A stretch of DNA of 64,000 nucleotides. Origin: Diabrotica undecimpunctata. Its lineage: Eukaryota > Arthropoda > Insecta > Coleoptera > Chrysomelidae. Location of the stretch: contig NC_092804.1 of the NCBI RefSeq assembly GCF_040954645.1, positions 40,081,753 through 40,145,752 of the forward strand, read 5' to 3'. The translations under genes and the position numbers were made by a program. Numbering within the stretch: position 1 is the stretch's first letter; every line of letters starts with the position of its first letter. Below are positions 45,935-56,059 of the stretch, in pieces. The notes under the pieces were generated by a model. The model searched no databases. It was not told the DNA's origin and saw only the letters and a program-made list of their open reading frames with translations.

Positions 45935-46095
45935 AACAATGTTCTTTAACTACTTTTTTGTGGCATGGCATTAAGCCACAATTATTGATTGTAGTGAAAA
46001 TTACATTTTTAACTAACGAATGATTAACGTTTCGATTTCCACTCCAGAAATCGTTTTCAAAAAAGATTGTTTTAAAAATTGTGCGAAAATGTACA
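45935..46095 (-). mobile_element. Penelope-like 3' end fragment (minus strand)
   Basis: On the minus strand: TTTTGAAAACGATTTCTGG, AGTGGAAATCGAAACGTTAA, then AATAATTGTGGCTTAATGCC and a terminal ACAAAAAAGTAGTTAAAG. The ordered blocks match the end of the Penelope-like insertion at 55750-55850. GATTTC and GAAATC form a short stem, followed by GAAAC. Confidence 0.5.
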
Positions 46096-47229
46096 ACCAA
46101 CTTGTTATTAATTAGGTTATGCCTTTTCAAAGTTGATGAATTGACATGCTTGGCCTCGATCTTGTAGGCAACAGCATGCTTATGGTTGAAAACAATTTGA
46201 AGGTGATGTTCTTGGACGTGTACGAACTCATCACTTTATAGCCCCCCATAAAATTATTAGATCCTTCGAGATATAGTAAACTGATTACCAGCATCCTTTG
46301 GAGATAGGTAAACTCATCACCATCATGTTTGCCTTAAGGCGCTGGTTTCTAATACGGAAGATTACCTGTTACACTTCTCGTTTACGTGGTAATTTATTAA
46401 ATTCAGAAATTAGTTTAAGCAAATTATTGCTATGAAATATATATTAATATCTGTGTGGCCTATTAGACGTATCTGCCAATCTAAACGGTTTTGAGATCTG
46501 AAAGTTCAGTTGCATAGGTTTACAATAGTGAACTTTATAATGAAAATATTTATGAGCATGTGCTGTTTCCGTTTATATCGGAAATAGTCCCCAACATATT
46601 AACTAATTAAAAATCTGTTTATTATGACAGAAGAAAACAGCAAAAAAAATTAAAAAATTAAATATGCTTCTAAATATGCAGGGTGTTTCACTCTACCACT
46701 GTTCACGATACATGGAAATTGTGTCAAGTAAGAAAAATAGCGAATTTCTCTAGAATTAAGTGGTCTATCACCAAAAATTATTGTCGGCTATATAAGATGT
46801 TGCATGTGGCAATATTTAGGCTGTTTTTAATAGAACACCATCTTCATTATTACACCGATTCGCACTTATTATTATTACCGTACTTTTCTGAAATGGATAA
46901 TGCATAAGTACATATGCAACATATTTTATATACATACTTTGGTTTATATCTAACAGTTTTGTCATTATTAATTTTCTTATTTTTATTGCAATTAAAATTC
47001 AAAACTGTCATAATAAAAAAAAATCAAAAATCTTTTGCAAATCCATAGGTGAAAAGTCAACGTAATATCTGGCATTCTTTTTGAGATATTCAATGTTTTA
47101 GAATAATCCACCTAAAATCTAAAAATTTTTTGGTTATGTGAAACACATAACTCGAAAACGATATAATTAAGACTGTATCGCGGTTGGTAAACATCTTGTA
47201 CAGTTGACTTAAATAACTTTGAATGTGCT
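46096..47229. other. Non-coding stretch with inverse copies of the 957-1067 motif
   Basis: On the minus strand, close relatives of GTGATGAGTTTACC occur at 46321-46307, 46289-46275 and 46235-46221. From 46680 an end-like GGGTGTTTCACTCTACC resembles a DNA-transposon tip but no partner was found. Confidence 0.45.
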
Positions 47230-47541
47230 GTAAATTCTATAAGAGAAACACTCACTCATAATTGTTTATTTAGGTGCTGGTATAATTTTAATATGAAAAT
47301 AAGTTATATGTAAATTTATCAATTAATATAAATACTGAAGTTGCTTGATTGAAGTGCTTAGCGTGTCGTCTTGTAGCGTTGTAGCTTCGCTCCCTTCAGA
47401 CTGTTAGGGGGCGGACTGTACAGGTCCGTATTAATTCATGATTATAAGGCAGACACACACGTTAATTAAAGAATTAAATATATAGATAAAATAATAAAAA
47501 TTATTAATAAAAACTAAGAATATGTGTGGAGGGACGTAACA
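47230..47541 (-). repeat. Probable BEL/Pao 3' LTR
   Basis: Minus-strand start TGTTACGTCCCTCCACAC just after a purine-rich tract; end placed at ...TTTACA by the TG...CA rule downstream of an AATAAA near 47262. The right limit is uncertain. Confidence 0.5.
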
Positions 47542-47572
47542 TTCCCACCCACCAAAATGCATATTTGCATTT

Positions 47573-50500
47573 TTAGTCAATATAAGGCAAAGGGCATAGC
47601 TTAACCAAAGGTCGCCTAAGTTCACCTTTCGCGGTTTGTACGATAGCTACGCGAGCAATATCATCTTGACCGAAAATTAAAGTTTTAATTCGACCTATTT
47701 GCCATTGTAAGGGAGGCTTGGTCTCATTACGTATTAGTACGAGTGTACCTATATTAGGATTACCCTCGTTTTTATGCCACTTCGTGCGTTGATGAAGAGT
47801 ATGTAAATATTCTCTGCTCCATCTTTACCAAAAGTCTGCATGTAATCGTTGCAGCAATCGCCAACGACTTAGTCTATTTAAATGAACATCACTGTAATCC
47901 CGATCGGGAATTATCTTTAAAGGCTCTAGTGTAAGAAAATGACCAGGTGTTAACACTGAAAAATCATTTGGATCATTACTGACAGGACATAAGGGACGAC
48001 TATTTAAGATAACCTCTATTTGTATGAGTAATGTATTGAATTCTTCATAGGTTAAAACCTGTTCCCTTATGACTCTAGACACATGTGTTTTTACGCTTTT
48101 TATGCCCGCTTCAAACAATCCACCAAAATGGGAAGCTGCCGGAGGATTTAAATGCCATGTAATGACGTCGTTTTTATCAAAATGTGACTTAATGTCTTCT
48201 AAACAGGATTTTGCTCCTACAAAATTTGTTCCGCAATCAGAATAGACAACAGAGCAACGTCCTCGACGTGCTATAAAACGTCTGAATGAGGCTAAAAATG
48301 CCTCGGTACTAAGTTCAGATACCAATTCTAAGTGCAAAGCCTTAGTGGCAAAGCATACAAATAGGCAAATATAGGCTTTCGTTCGTTTAGCATTTTTAAG
48401 CTTATTGGCTCGTATCAGAAAAGGACCGCCAAAGTCGACGCCAACGCAAGAAAATGGTTTGGCCTTGGATATCCGTAGGTCGGGAAGATAATTTTGAGGT
48501 TTTAGTCTCCAACAGGAAAGACATTTTGAAAGAACACTACGAATAACACGTTTGGATGAAATTATCCAAAAGTTTTGTGACAAGGCGAAGTGCGTACCTT
48601 GAATGCCTGCATGTAGATGTACAATATGAATTTCCGAAATAAGTAATTTGATAAAGTTACCTTTGGAAGGTAAAAGAAGATGAAAGCGCTTGTCATACGC
48701 TAATTCTGACTGGCTAAGTCTTCCGCCCACTCTGAGGAGATCATGTGAATCAAAGAAGGGATTTAATTTTTTCAAATATTTGAATTTTATAGAATTACCC
48801 TTAACCTGTTCTATTTCCTCCTTCAAATATCTTTGTTGCACTAATCTAATTAGTTGATTAGTGGCGTTACTTTGCTCCTGAATAGAAAGCTTTCCAACTG
48901 TTCGTTGATTGGCTGATTTTAGGTTACCAACAAATCTAAGAACATAGGAAAAGATACGTTTTAATTTTGAAAAGGAAGAAAATCGATTACAGAGATTATC
49001 GACAAATTCATCAGATGGAAAAGACAAAAGACAACTTTTCTGTTTCAATTCTAAGTTATGTTCGATAGAATTGGTCAAGGAGAATGACCAGTTATCTTCA
49101 GTAGTGCGAAGAAACTCCGGACCCACCCACCAAGCAGGAGTATTTAAGAAATCCTCAGGGAAAAGTCCACGGGATCGGTGATCCGCACTATTTAATGAAG
49201 AAGGAATATATCGCCAGTGTTTTGAAGCAATCCTGTCTTGAATATAAGAAATTCTGGTACTGACGAAGGTTTTCCATTTATATGGCTGTGAATTAATCCA
49301 ATGAAGAACAACAGTCGAATCTGACCATGCGTAAATTCTACTAAACGGTATAGTGAGAGTCTGCAGTATATAAGATAATAATTTACTAAGAATTACTGCT
49401 GCATTGAGCTCAAGACGAGGAATAGTTTGTACCCTGGTAGGAGATACCTTTGTTCGGGCTAAAAGAAAATAAGTTTTGATGACTCCTGTATCATAACACA
49501 CACGAAGGTATGTAACAGCAGAAGATCCACGTAAAGAAGCGTCGCAAAAGCCATGAAGCTCACAGGAAATAATTCCATTTAAAGAAATATGACGAGGTAT
49601 AGTAAACTTAGACAGTATAGGCAGTTCAATTTTAAATTGTTCCCACCTTGAAGTAATTTCCAAAGGTGGAGTTGCATCCCAATCTAAATCAAGTAGCCAA
49701 ATACGCTGAATAATAGTCTTCACTATCAAAGTGACAGGATTAAGAATACCGTAAGGATCGAATATGCGAGCTATTTGGGCTAAGAGATTTCGCTTTGTAC
49801 AGGAAGCTTGAAGAGGTAAAATTTTATAAAAGAAATCATCAGATGATGGATTCCATCCAAGTCCTAATACCTTCAACGAAGATTGATCTAAGTCAAATGA
49901 AAAAGAATGTTGCAGAATATGATCCAAAGGAATATTAGCGAGAGAGAATAACTGAGAGGCATTACTTGCCCATTTTCGTAACTCAAATCCACCACGTTTC
50001 AATAAAGATATTAATTCTTTTATAGCAAGAACACTATTTTGTAAAGAATCGTTTCCTGTCACCACATCATCTACGTAAGTATCTTTTAGGAGTATAGATG
50101 AGGCCACAGGTAAGTCTGGTTCGTCGAGTGCTAGCTGCTGTAGAGTACGAATTGCAAGATATGGTGAGCTAGACACACCGAAAGTAACCCGAGTAAGTTC
50201 GTATTCAGCAATAGATTCCTGTTCCGAAAAACGCCAAAGTATTCTTTGAAATCTTTATTGCTCAGGAGCGAAAAGAATCTGAGTAAACATGGATTTAATA
50301 TCTGCAGTAAAGACATATTTATGAAACCTGAATTTAAGCAATAAATTGACAAGATCATTTTGTAATTTTGGACCTGAATATAACGTATCGTTTAAAGACG
50401 GAAAGTTAGGGGCGTGTGCGGAAGCATCAAACACAACGCGCAATGGAGTAGTACTGGACTCCTTGTAAATACAATGGTGTGGTAGATAATAAGCATTATT

Positions 50501-51831
50501 TATTGCCGTACTTGGCTGAACAAGATTTAAATAATGATTATCTATGAAACTTTTGATAAAGCTTGAATATTGAATCTTAAGTGATTCATTTTTGGGAAAT
50601 CTGCGCTCTAAAGAACTAAATCTTTGTAAGGCTAAACGTTTCGTGTCTCCAAAAGAAGGTATTTTGACGTGACAACGTCTTAAATTAGGTTGTGGCTCGG
50701 AGTCATTCATGAAAAAGTGTAACGCCCGCTCACGTCTGTTACAGTGAGTCACCGAACGAGAGAGAGGCCCGCCGGACCGGCGAATGCCTTGCGTCTCTCT
50801 CCCACTCAAACATGATCGGTCCGCTGCGCGCGCAGCACTAGAGAATTAGGCGCGTTGAATCGGTGCGTGCTTCCGTGCTTGTGTCTCTGTCTTTCTCGAG
50901 CGTTCTTGGCGTTCAAGACACATTACAGCAGAAACACTTCCTTTCATTTCATATTTCTCCTATCATCGTCCTATCCTCAACAAAATCACTCAAATAGAAA
51001 TTAGTTAAGTTTAAGTTTACATGTACAATGTTTTAGTAAACAAAATATATTTCTATAGTTAAAATTTGTGCAATTCTTATTTTCATTCAATTCCTTGTTC
51101 CTATTGTGCAATTTAATAATATTCATATCAATAAATATTCTACCGAGAAAAAGACGTTGTCACGTAAAATCTTCGCCCGTAAAACCGACTTTACAGGCAA
51201 CCGATTTTTTGTTTTTGAAAGGCAGTTTTACTACAAATCTGCCCTCGGAATTTCTATAAGTGGTATGAGTATACAGCTTCTCACAGAACGAGTCTTCCGG
51301 AGAATAAGATTTAACTTCTGGTACTTCCTCAATGGCCCAGAATTGTTTTAATGTCGCATCTAATTGCTCAGAATCATTAGCAGAAAATGACGTAAAAAAG
51401 GAATGAATATTTGTTATATTTGTAGGTGGAATATTTCCCATCAAAACATAACCGAAACTTGTTTCAAGAGCTGAAAGCTGATCATTACGGGTTTTAATAA
51501 TTCCTCCTGTTAAGATGTAAGGAAAGATATTTGCTCCTAATAGAACATCAACTTTACCTGGAATATTTGCCATTTTATCAGCCAACCTTAAATGTTGAAG
51601 ATAAGGCAAGTTGTCTAAAGAAATTGGAACAGTTGGCATATTTTGACAGATTTGAAGAAGAATTATTGCATCTATCTCGCAATGAAAGTTTATGTCATAA
51701 GACGAAGAAATGTTAAATTTTACGCCTGATTTGGCTGGGGTGCACATTCTATCAAGACCTTGTATCGATAAAGCCGCATTGAATTTAGGGAGACTTAATT
51801 TGTCTGCACATTCTTTATGGTACCCATTAAA
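47573..51831 (-). pseudogene. pol: BEL/Pao pol polyprotein pseudogene
   Basis: Begins in the middle of pol: KECADKLSLPKFNAALSIQG, then the DUF1758 protease-like part with VDVLLGANIFPYILTGGIIK and LETSFGYVLMGN, and the RT start YRNSEGRFVVKLPFKNK. After the insertion come FGDTKRLALQRFSSLERRF, YYLPHHCIYKES, LRVVFDASAHAPNFPSLND, YVFTADIKSMF, a TAA at 50255-50257 in place of a sense codon, then RFQRILWRFSEQE and the catalytic DTYVDDVVTGND. RNase H: FCDASLRGSSAV, LELNAA, AWSDSTVVLHW. Integrase: H-H-C-C zinc region, VGVDFGGPF, YSDCGTNFVGAKSCL, HFGGLFEAGIKSVKTHV (DDE). A second in-frame TAA lies at 47825-47827; the frame continues to PLVKLCPLPYID and the natural stop at 47573. Only two nonsense changes, so it decayed recently. 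Confidence 0.88.
50662..51169. mobile_element. GC-rich insertion with inverted ends inside BEL pol
   Basis: TTTTGACGTGACAACGTCTT at 50662 and, on the minus strand from 51169, TTTTACGTGACAACGTCTT form 19-20 bp inverted ends with one indel. Between them the left half is strikingly GC-rich (GCCCGCCGGACCGGCG, GCTGCGCGCGCAGC) compared with the AT-rich surroundings. No coding capacity. The element may extend on the right to about 51205, because LPFKNK of pol resumes only there. Non-autonomous DNA transposon is my inference; family unknown. Confidence 0.6.
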
Positions 51832-52653
51832 AAATTGTCTTTACCTTGTCTTGTTTTTTTTTTAAATAGGTACAAAGACTTTTCGCATAGATACGGTATT
51901 ATAATATTTTCCATTTTCCTTGAGTTCATTACATTACAGAAAGCGGTTGTTGTCCCTCACAAATAAAACCTGGGAGTAAGTAAAGTAGGTGCATTAAGAG
52001 CTATTTTCAGCCTTAAGCTTAAGTATAGTAGTGTGGATGTTAGTGACCGTTATCGGCATCTCAATTATATAAAAATAAAGATAGTAAATTGCGGCTAATC
52101 TCCCGCCACTGCATCCAAAATTAGAATTAACATCAAGTGACTCGTTATCTATAGAGATGGATGTTCAGGAGTATTTTTAATATACGCTTATATTATTTGA
52201 AGATTTGCCTCTGGTGAATACATCAAACATATTATGTAAACATAGTCGTTTGCCAAATGTTAGTAAAGAATTGTTGACGAAACAAAAACAAATTAAATAT
52301 TTTGTGATTAACCAGATTCATCGAGTTGTGAATGAATTAATTAATTTAAAAAATGTCTCATATCAGTGTAATTATGATGTCGTCTTTTCGTTTTATTCCA
52401 AACAACACGAGATATATTTTAGGAATCTTGCTTTAATTCTGATGAACCATTCCATTAGTGCGAAATGGATTCCGGTGAAAAATTTCGTTAATTAATTTTA
52501 ACTATTAATAGAGAAAAAATATATGTAGTGGTATTTAGTATGTGAAATAAATCAAATAATCTACAGAGGTTTTATTTCACAGACTCTACTATTGTAATAT
52601 TTAAAATTTCAGAATATAATTTCGTTTAACATCAGTAGGTGCATTTTGTGCTG
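51832..52653. other. Unassigned stretch
   Basis: The + strand has a 96-codon frame at 52205-52495 (MPLVNTSNILCKHSRLPN...). I recognise no family or motif. The remainder is AT-rich and featureless. Confidence 0.3.
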
Positions 52654-52784
52654 TATACATGCAGGGCCGCATTTAGGTCAATTGACGCCCTAGGCAATTA
52701 TTCTCTAATAGCCGCCCTTTAAACACGTACCATTTTTAAGAAAAAAAAATGCAAGCAGAGTTTTTTATTTAAATAATAGTTATT

Positions 52785-52903
52785 TATTGTACAAGACGAT
52801 AAAATTGGACTTTATCTTCGAGAGCGTTTTTTAGCGTCGAGACGTCAGTCGAGACGCTAATTATGCTCGAGAAGATAATGCGATTTTATCGTCGTGTGCA
52901 ATA
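52785..52903. repeat. Long imperfect hairpin in hAT subterminal region
   Basis: TATTGTACAAGACGATAAAAT (52785, quoted in part) pairs with ATTTTATCGTCGTGTGCAATA (ending 52903); inner blocks TTATCTTCGAGAGCG and CGCTAATTATGCTCGAGAAG also pair. GTCGAGACG and GACGCT repeats sit at the centre. It may be a nested short element or a folded transposase-binding region. Confidence 0.75.
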
Positions 52904-53200
52904 CAACATTTTTTTCTATAGCAAGACTTCAAGTTCAGGTGAAAAATAGAATTTCAAAGAAAATTGTAATTTTTAGCACAAAAATCGCAATTGTGTTGCT
53001 CCGTTGCTAGGGATATGAATTACTCTGTATCCAATATAAAATCAATCCAGTACCTCGAATCAAGTGTTTAAGCAAACGAATACAAGTTGTGAGTCTCCAA
53101 AAATAGATATTTCTAATAATGTTAATTGTAAAATTTCAGTTGTTTTTAATCCTTAATGTGTTTGAATTTGTAAATTTTATTGAATAAAAAAAAGTTAAAT

Positions 53201-53270
53201 CATTTTATCTACTCTTGCTGTTAAAGTGTCACTTTATCTACCCTTGCGGTTAAAGTGATACTTTATCTAC
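53201..53270. repeat. 29-bp tandem repeat, about 2.4 copies
   Basis: CATTTTATCTACTCTTGC at 53201, CACTTTATCTACCCTTGC at 53230 and TACTTTATCTAC at 53259 give a 29-bp period, each containing TTAAAGTG. It sits between the hAT left end and the transposase stop. Confidence 0.8.
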
Positions 53271-53374
53271 TTAAAACAGTTGTTATAGCAACACTTTAAC
53301 ATTAGCTATGGAAAAAAAATATTAAAAATGGATTTAAACTACGATGTGTATATATATAACAGGAAAAATTGTCA

Positions 53375-54955
53375 TTCCAGTTCGATCACATCAGAGATAG
53401 ATCTCTTCCTTGATTTTTCTTTGACAAAATCATCTATCATGTCTTCATAATTTATTGCCTTTGTTACGTCACTTTCTATGGACAAAATCGACAAATTGTT
53501 AAGACGTTCTTGCGTCATAATTGATCGGAAATTATTTTTAATTCTTGACATTTTCGAAAATGACTTTTCAGCGAACACGTTGGCAACTGGCATGCACAAA
53601 TAAATGAGCAAAGCAATGTCAAAATTAGGGAAAATATCTTTCAATCCACTCTTCTTTAAATATTTAGATATTATGTCAATTGGTGATTTTATTGTGGTGT
53701 CCAAATGGCCCTTTAAGTGAATGCATTCATTTATGAATGATGTATCTAGGCCGTCTTTATAAATTTGTATAAGATTTTCAGATTCTTTAATAATTTCTTC
53801 ATTGTTTAATTTTGGCAACACGAAAACGTTGATAAATAAGTCGATAAGATTCCAGACGTCTATTCAGATCTCTTATCAGTGTCGATTATAATATAGAATG
53901 TGTGGATTTTCATCTCATCACTAGCTGAAAAGTTAAGTTCATCATCGGCTCCCTCGTCAAATTGAATTTTTCTTTTTCTCTTTCTTATTTCTTTATATGT
54001 TTTATTTGGACTTAATTTTTTGGCTTCCTCTTCATAAATGGCAAAATTATTTCTGATTGAGGTAAAGTAATTTGAAAGAGCCTCATACTCTTTAATGACA
54101 GAACCCAGATCCATTGCAGGACTCTGGACATACTTATTGGATAGGTTCACTCTTTCTAAGATATGTTGCCAAATGACAACTAATAAAACCATTTCAAAAG
54201 TGTCCATTTGTTCAAATATAGAAAGTACTTGATGCTTCACAGCTGCAGTTTGACATTCGTCGTTAGAGATATTAAAAAGCGCATTTTTTATTTCGCTGAA
54301 GCTAGTGTGTAACGCTTTAGTTACATCCGCCCTTGTGGACCACCTATGTAGTTTCACTTAGAGATTTCACAAGAAGTGATTTTAAGCTGTCAGTCAAAAT
54401 TTTTCATCTATATGTGGAAGCCAAGAAAAATGAATATAATTCTTGTAAAAAAATAAAAAAGGAAGTGGCGTTCAGACAGGATTCTGCTGCCAAAGATCCT
54501 ACCAAATTGAGAGAATGACCAGAGCAAGGTAGATACTCAGCAAGTTTATTGTAATTTTTTATTCTGGCCTGCAGCCCTGAATATTTGCCAAACATATTGG
54601 ATGCGTTATCATTTGACTGGCCGCGACAATCATTTAAATCAATGGTATATTCCTCGATAAGTCGAAATCACTGTCGATTCCAAAGCAGCAGATTTGTGAT
54701 CTTCAGATGGAATATATTTAATAAATTATAAATAGTTTATAATATATTATAAACTATTATAGAATAGTATTTTTCTTGCTTTAATTCGCCAACAATTCTT
54801 CTTACTTTTCTTCCCATCAAAATTATTAGTTCCTCGCATATCGTGTTTGACAGATAATAATTAAAGTTCCCTTAACCAATATTTCCAAATTTAGTAAGGT
54901 GCCCGCGTAAAAAAGGGTCAAATTCTGCTATGAGTTCTAAACGACCTAAAAAGTT
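53375..54955 (-). pseudogene. ZMYM1-like hAT transposase pseudogene
   Basis: Read right to left: LGRLELIAEFDPFLRGHLTK near 54950, NYYLSNTICEELIILMGRKV, VGELKQEKYYSI, then (after deletion) DCRGQSNDNASNMFGKYSG (the catalytic D of the GQxYDNA motif), KNYNKLAEYLPCSGHSLNLV, SFFIFLQELYSFFLASTYR, ended by a TAG where W is expected. Next HRWSTRADVTKAL, a long helical region to 53880, a frameshift, DLNRRLESYRLIYQRFRVL, and the dimerisation block MPVANVFAEKSFSKMSRIKN with NNFRSIMTQERLNNLSILSI. The natural stop is near 53372. The N-terminus is cut off by the Penelope-like insertion. Confidence 0.88.
54731..54758. repeat. Perfect 28-bp palindrome
   Basis: AATAGTTTATAATA at 54731-54744 is the exact reverse complement of 54745-54758. 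It lies inside the decayed hAT coding region and does not belong to the protein. Confidence 0.9.
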
Positions 54956-55860
54956 GCCGTTGCCGGACGGTCATTAAATGTTAGAATAAGTGAACATCAA
55001 TCTTATATTAAAAATAGAAAATTTGATAGATCTCAAATATGTAAACACGCATGGAATAATGAACATAGGGTTCAATGGAATGATTCAAATATAGTCCTAA
55101 ATGAAACGGATGGTAAAAAGAGAAAAATCAAAGAAGCGGCTCTAAATATGCTAAATGAGACCAATTGTGTCGCGAATTCCTCGGCAGAATGTAGTAGAAT
55201 CTGATTACCCATATTAAAAGAGGAAGTTATTAAGAGGAAAATAAGTACCAGTTTTAGTAAGTCAGTAACATATAGAGGATACATCATTTATGTTTTTTAA
55301 TTAACAAACATATTAAATCAAAATTTAGTGTTTATTGAAAGTAAACTAAATGTACGACCAAATACTTACCATGTCGGGATAGTATTATCAGGTTTTTTTC
55401 CTGATTTTTCCCTCATAATTTACTATGGAATCACTAACAGGAGAATTTTACTGTCATCATGGCATGTGTTTGTCTTTTTAAAGACGAATTACTTGCTATG
55501 ATTTTTTTCTGACGGATATTCTCAAGTTAAAGTTGATTTCATGTAATCGAATGAACTATCTTACAATTAAAGTCGTCCCAGGAACGCAACTCAACAATAT
55601 TGGCAATATCATTTTAAAGTCGTCTACTTTAAAATGTATAATGTATGTCTGAATTGTTAATATAAATGAGTCAGATAAAATTAAATTATTAGAAGAATTT
55701 TTCACCAAATAACAAAAAAACAAAATTTGTTTAATTTACTAATGTTTGTATTTTGAGAACGATTTAAAAAAAGTAGAAATTGAAACGTCAATAAACGTAC
55801 TTTAACCTTTAATTGTGGCTTATTCCCATTTAAATAGTAATTTCCGTTCTTTTTGAATGA
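54953..55860 (+). mobile_element. Penelope-like element fragment with GIY-YIG endonuclease remnant
   Basis: From 54953 the + strand reads AGRSLNVRISEHQSYIKNRK, SQICKHAWNNEHRVQWNDSN, then ETDGKKRKIKEAALNMLNET and SRI*LPILKEEV. This is the later two-thirds of the GIY-YIG endonuclease domain of Penelope-like retroelements; the GIY...YIG start is missing, and one TGA interrupts it at about 55201. A 3' region of some 550 bp follows, with hairpin CATTTTAAAG/CTTTAAAATG at 55610-55636 and end blocks GAGAACGATTT, GAAACGTCAATAAAC and TTAATTGTGGCTTATTCCC. The right limit is approximate. It interrupts the hAT transposase, so it is younger than that insertion. Confidence 0.75.
55610..55636. repeat. Hairpin in the Penelope-like 3' region
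   Basis: CATTTTAAAG, a 7-base loop TCGTCTA, then CTTTAAAATG: a perfect 10-bp stem. Confidence 0.8.
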
Positions 55861-56059
55861 ATAGTGTTAAAATAATTCAATTTGTTTTCTAGAAATGAAT
55901 GCCTACTTCTATTCCATTGATGGATGTACTTAAATGTAATTCGATTTTAATTTTTTAATATTTTTTTGTACAGTATTTTTGCCGCCCTCTCGTAATTTGC
56001 GCCCTAGGCAACTGCCTATATTTCCTAATGGATAAAGCGGCACTGTATACATGAGATCA

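Larger units (their letters stand above)
47230..51831 (-). mobile_element. BEL/Pao LTR retrotransposon, 5'-truncated
   Basis: Reads right to left. Pol (51831 to 47573) lacks gag and the beginning of the protease region. Downstream, a polypurine-like run (TTGGTGGGTGGGAA on the minus strand) is followed at 47541 by TGTTACGTCCCTCC, the probable start of the 3' LTR, which runs to about 47230 (AATAAA, then ...GAATTTACA). No 5' LTR is in the window, so age cannot be read from LTR divergence. A GC-rich insertion interrupts it at 50662-51169. Confidence 0.85.
52662..56045 (-). mobile_element. hAT transposon with perfect 8-bp target duplication
   Basis: TATACATG flanks both sides (52654-52661 and 56046-56053). 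The ends CAGGGCCGCATTTAG (left) and, on the minus strand, CAGTGCCGCTTTATC are imperfect inverted repeats of hAT type. Near both ends CGCCCTAGGCAA and GCCGCCCT occur in direct orientation. The transposase reads right to left (53375-54955). A Penelope-like sequence is inserted at about 54953, and a long hairpin lies in the left subterminal region. Total span 3384 bp. Confidence 0.93.

Noticed and set aside
45935..46095. Hammerhead ribozyme from the stem plus GAAAC
   Set aside because: The required CUGAUGA core before the stem is absent, so only a structured 3' end can be claimed.
54953..55287. Minus-strand frame at 55287-55072 as the hAT N-terminus
   Set aside because: The + strand of the same DNA encodes a GIY-YIG endonuclease remnant, so the minus frame is antisense to it.
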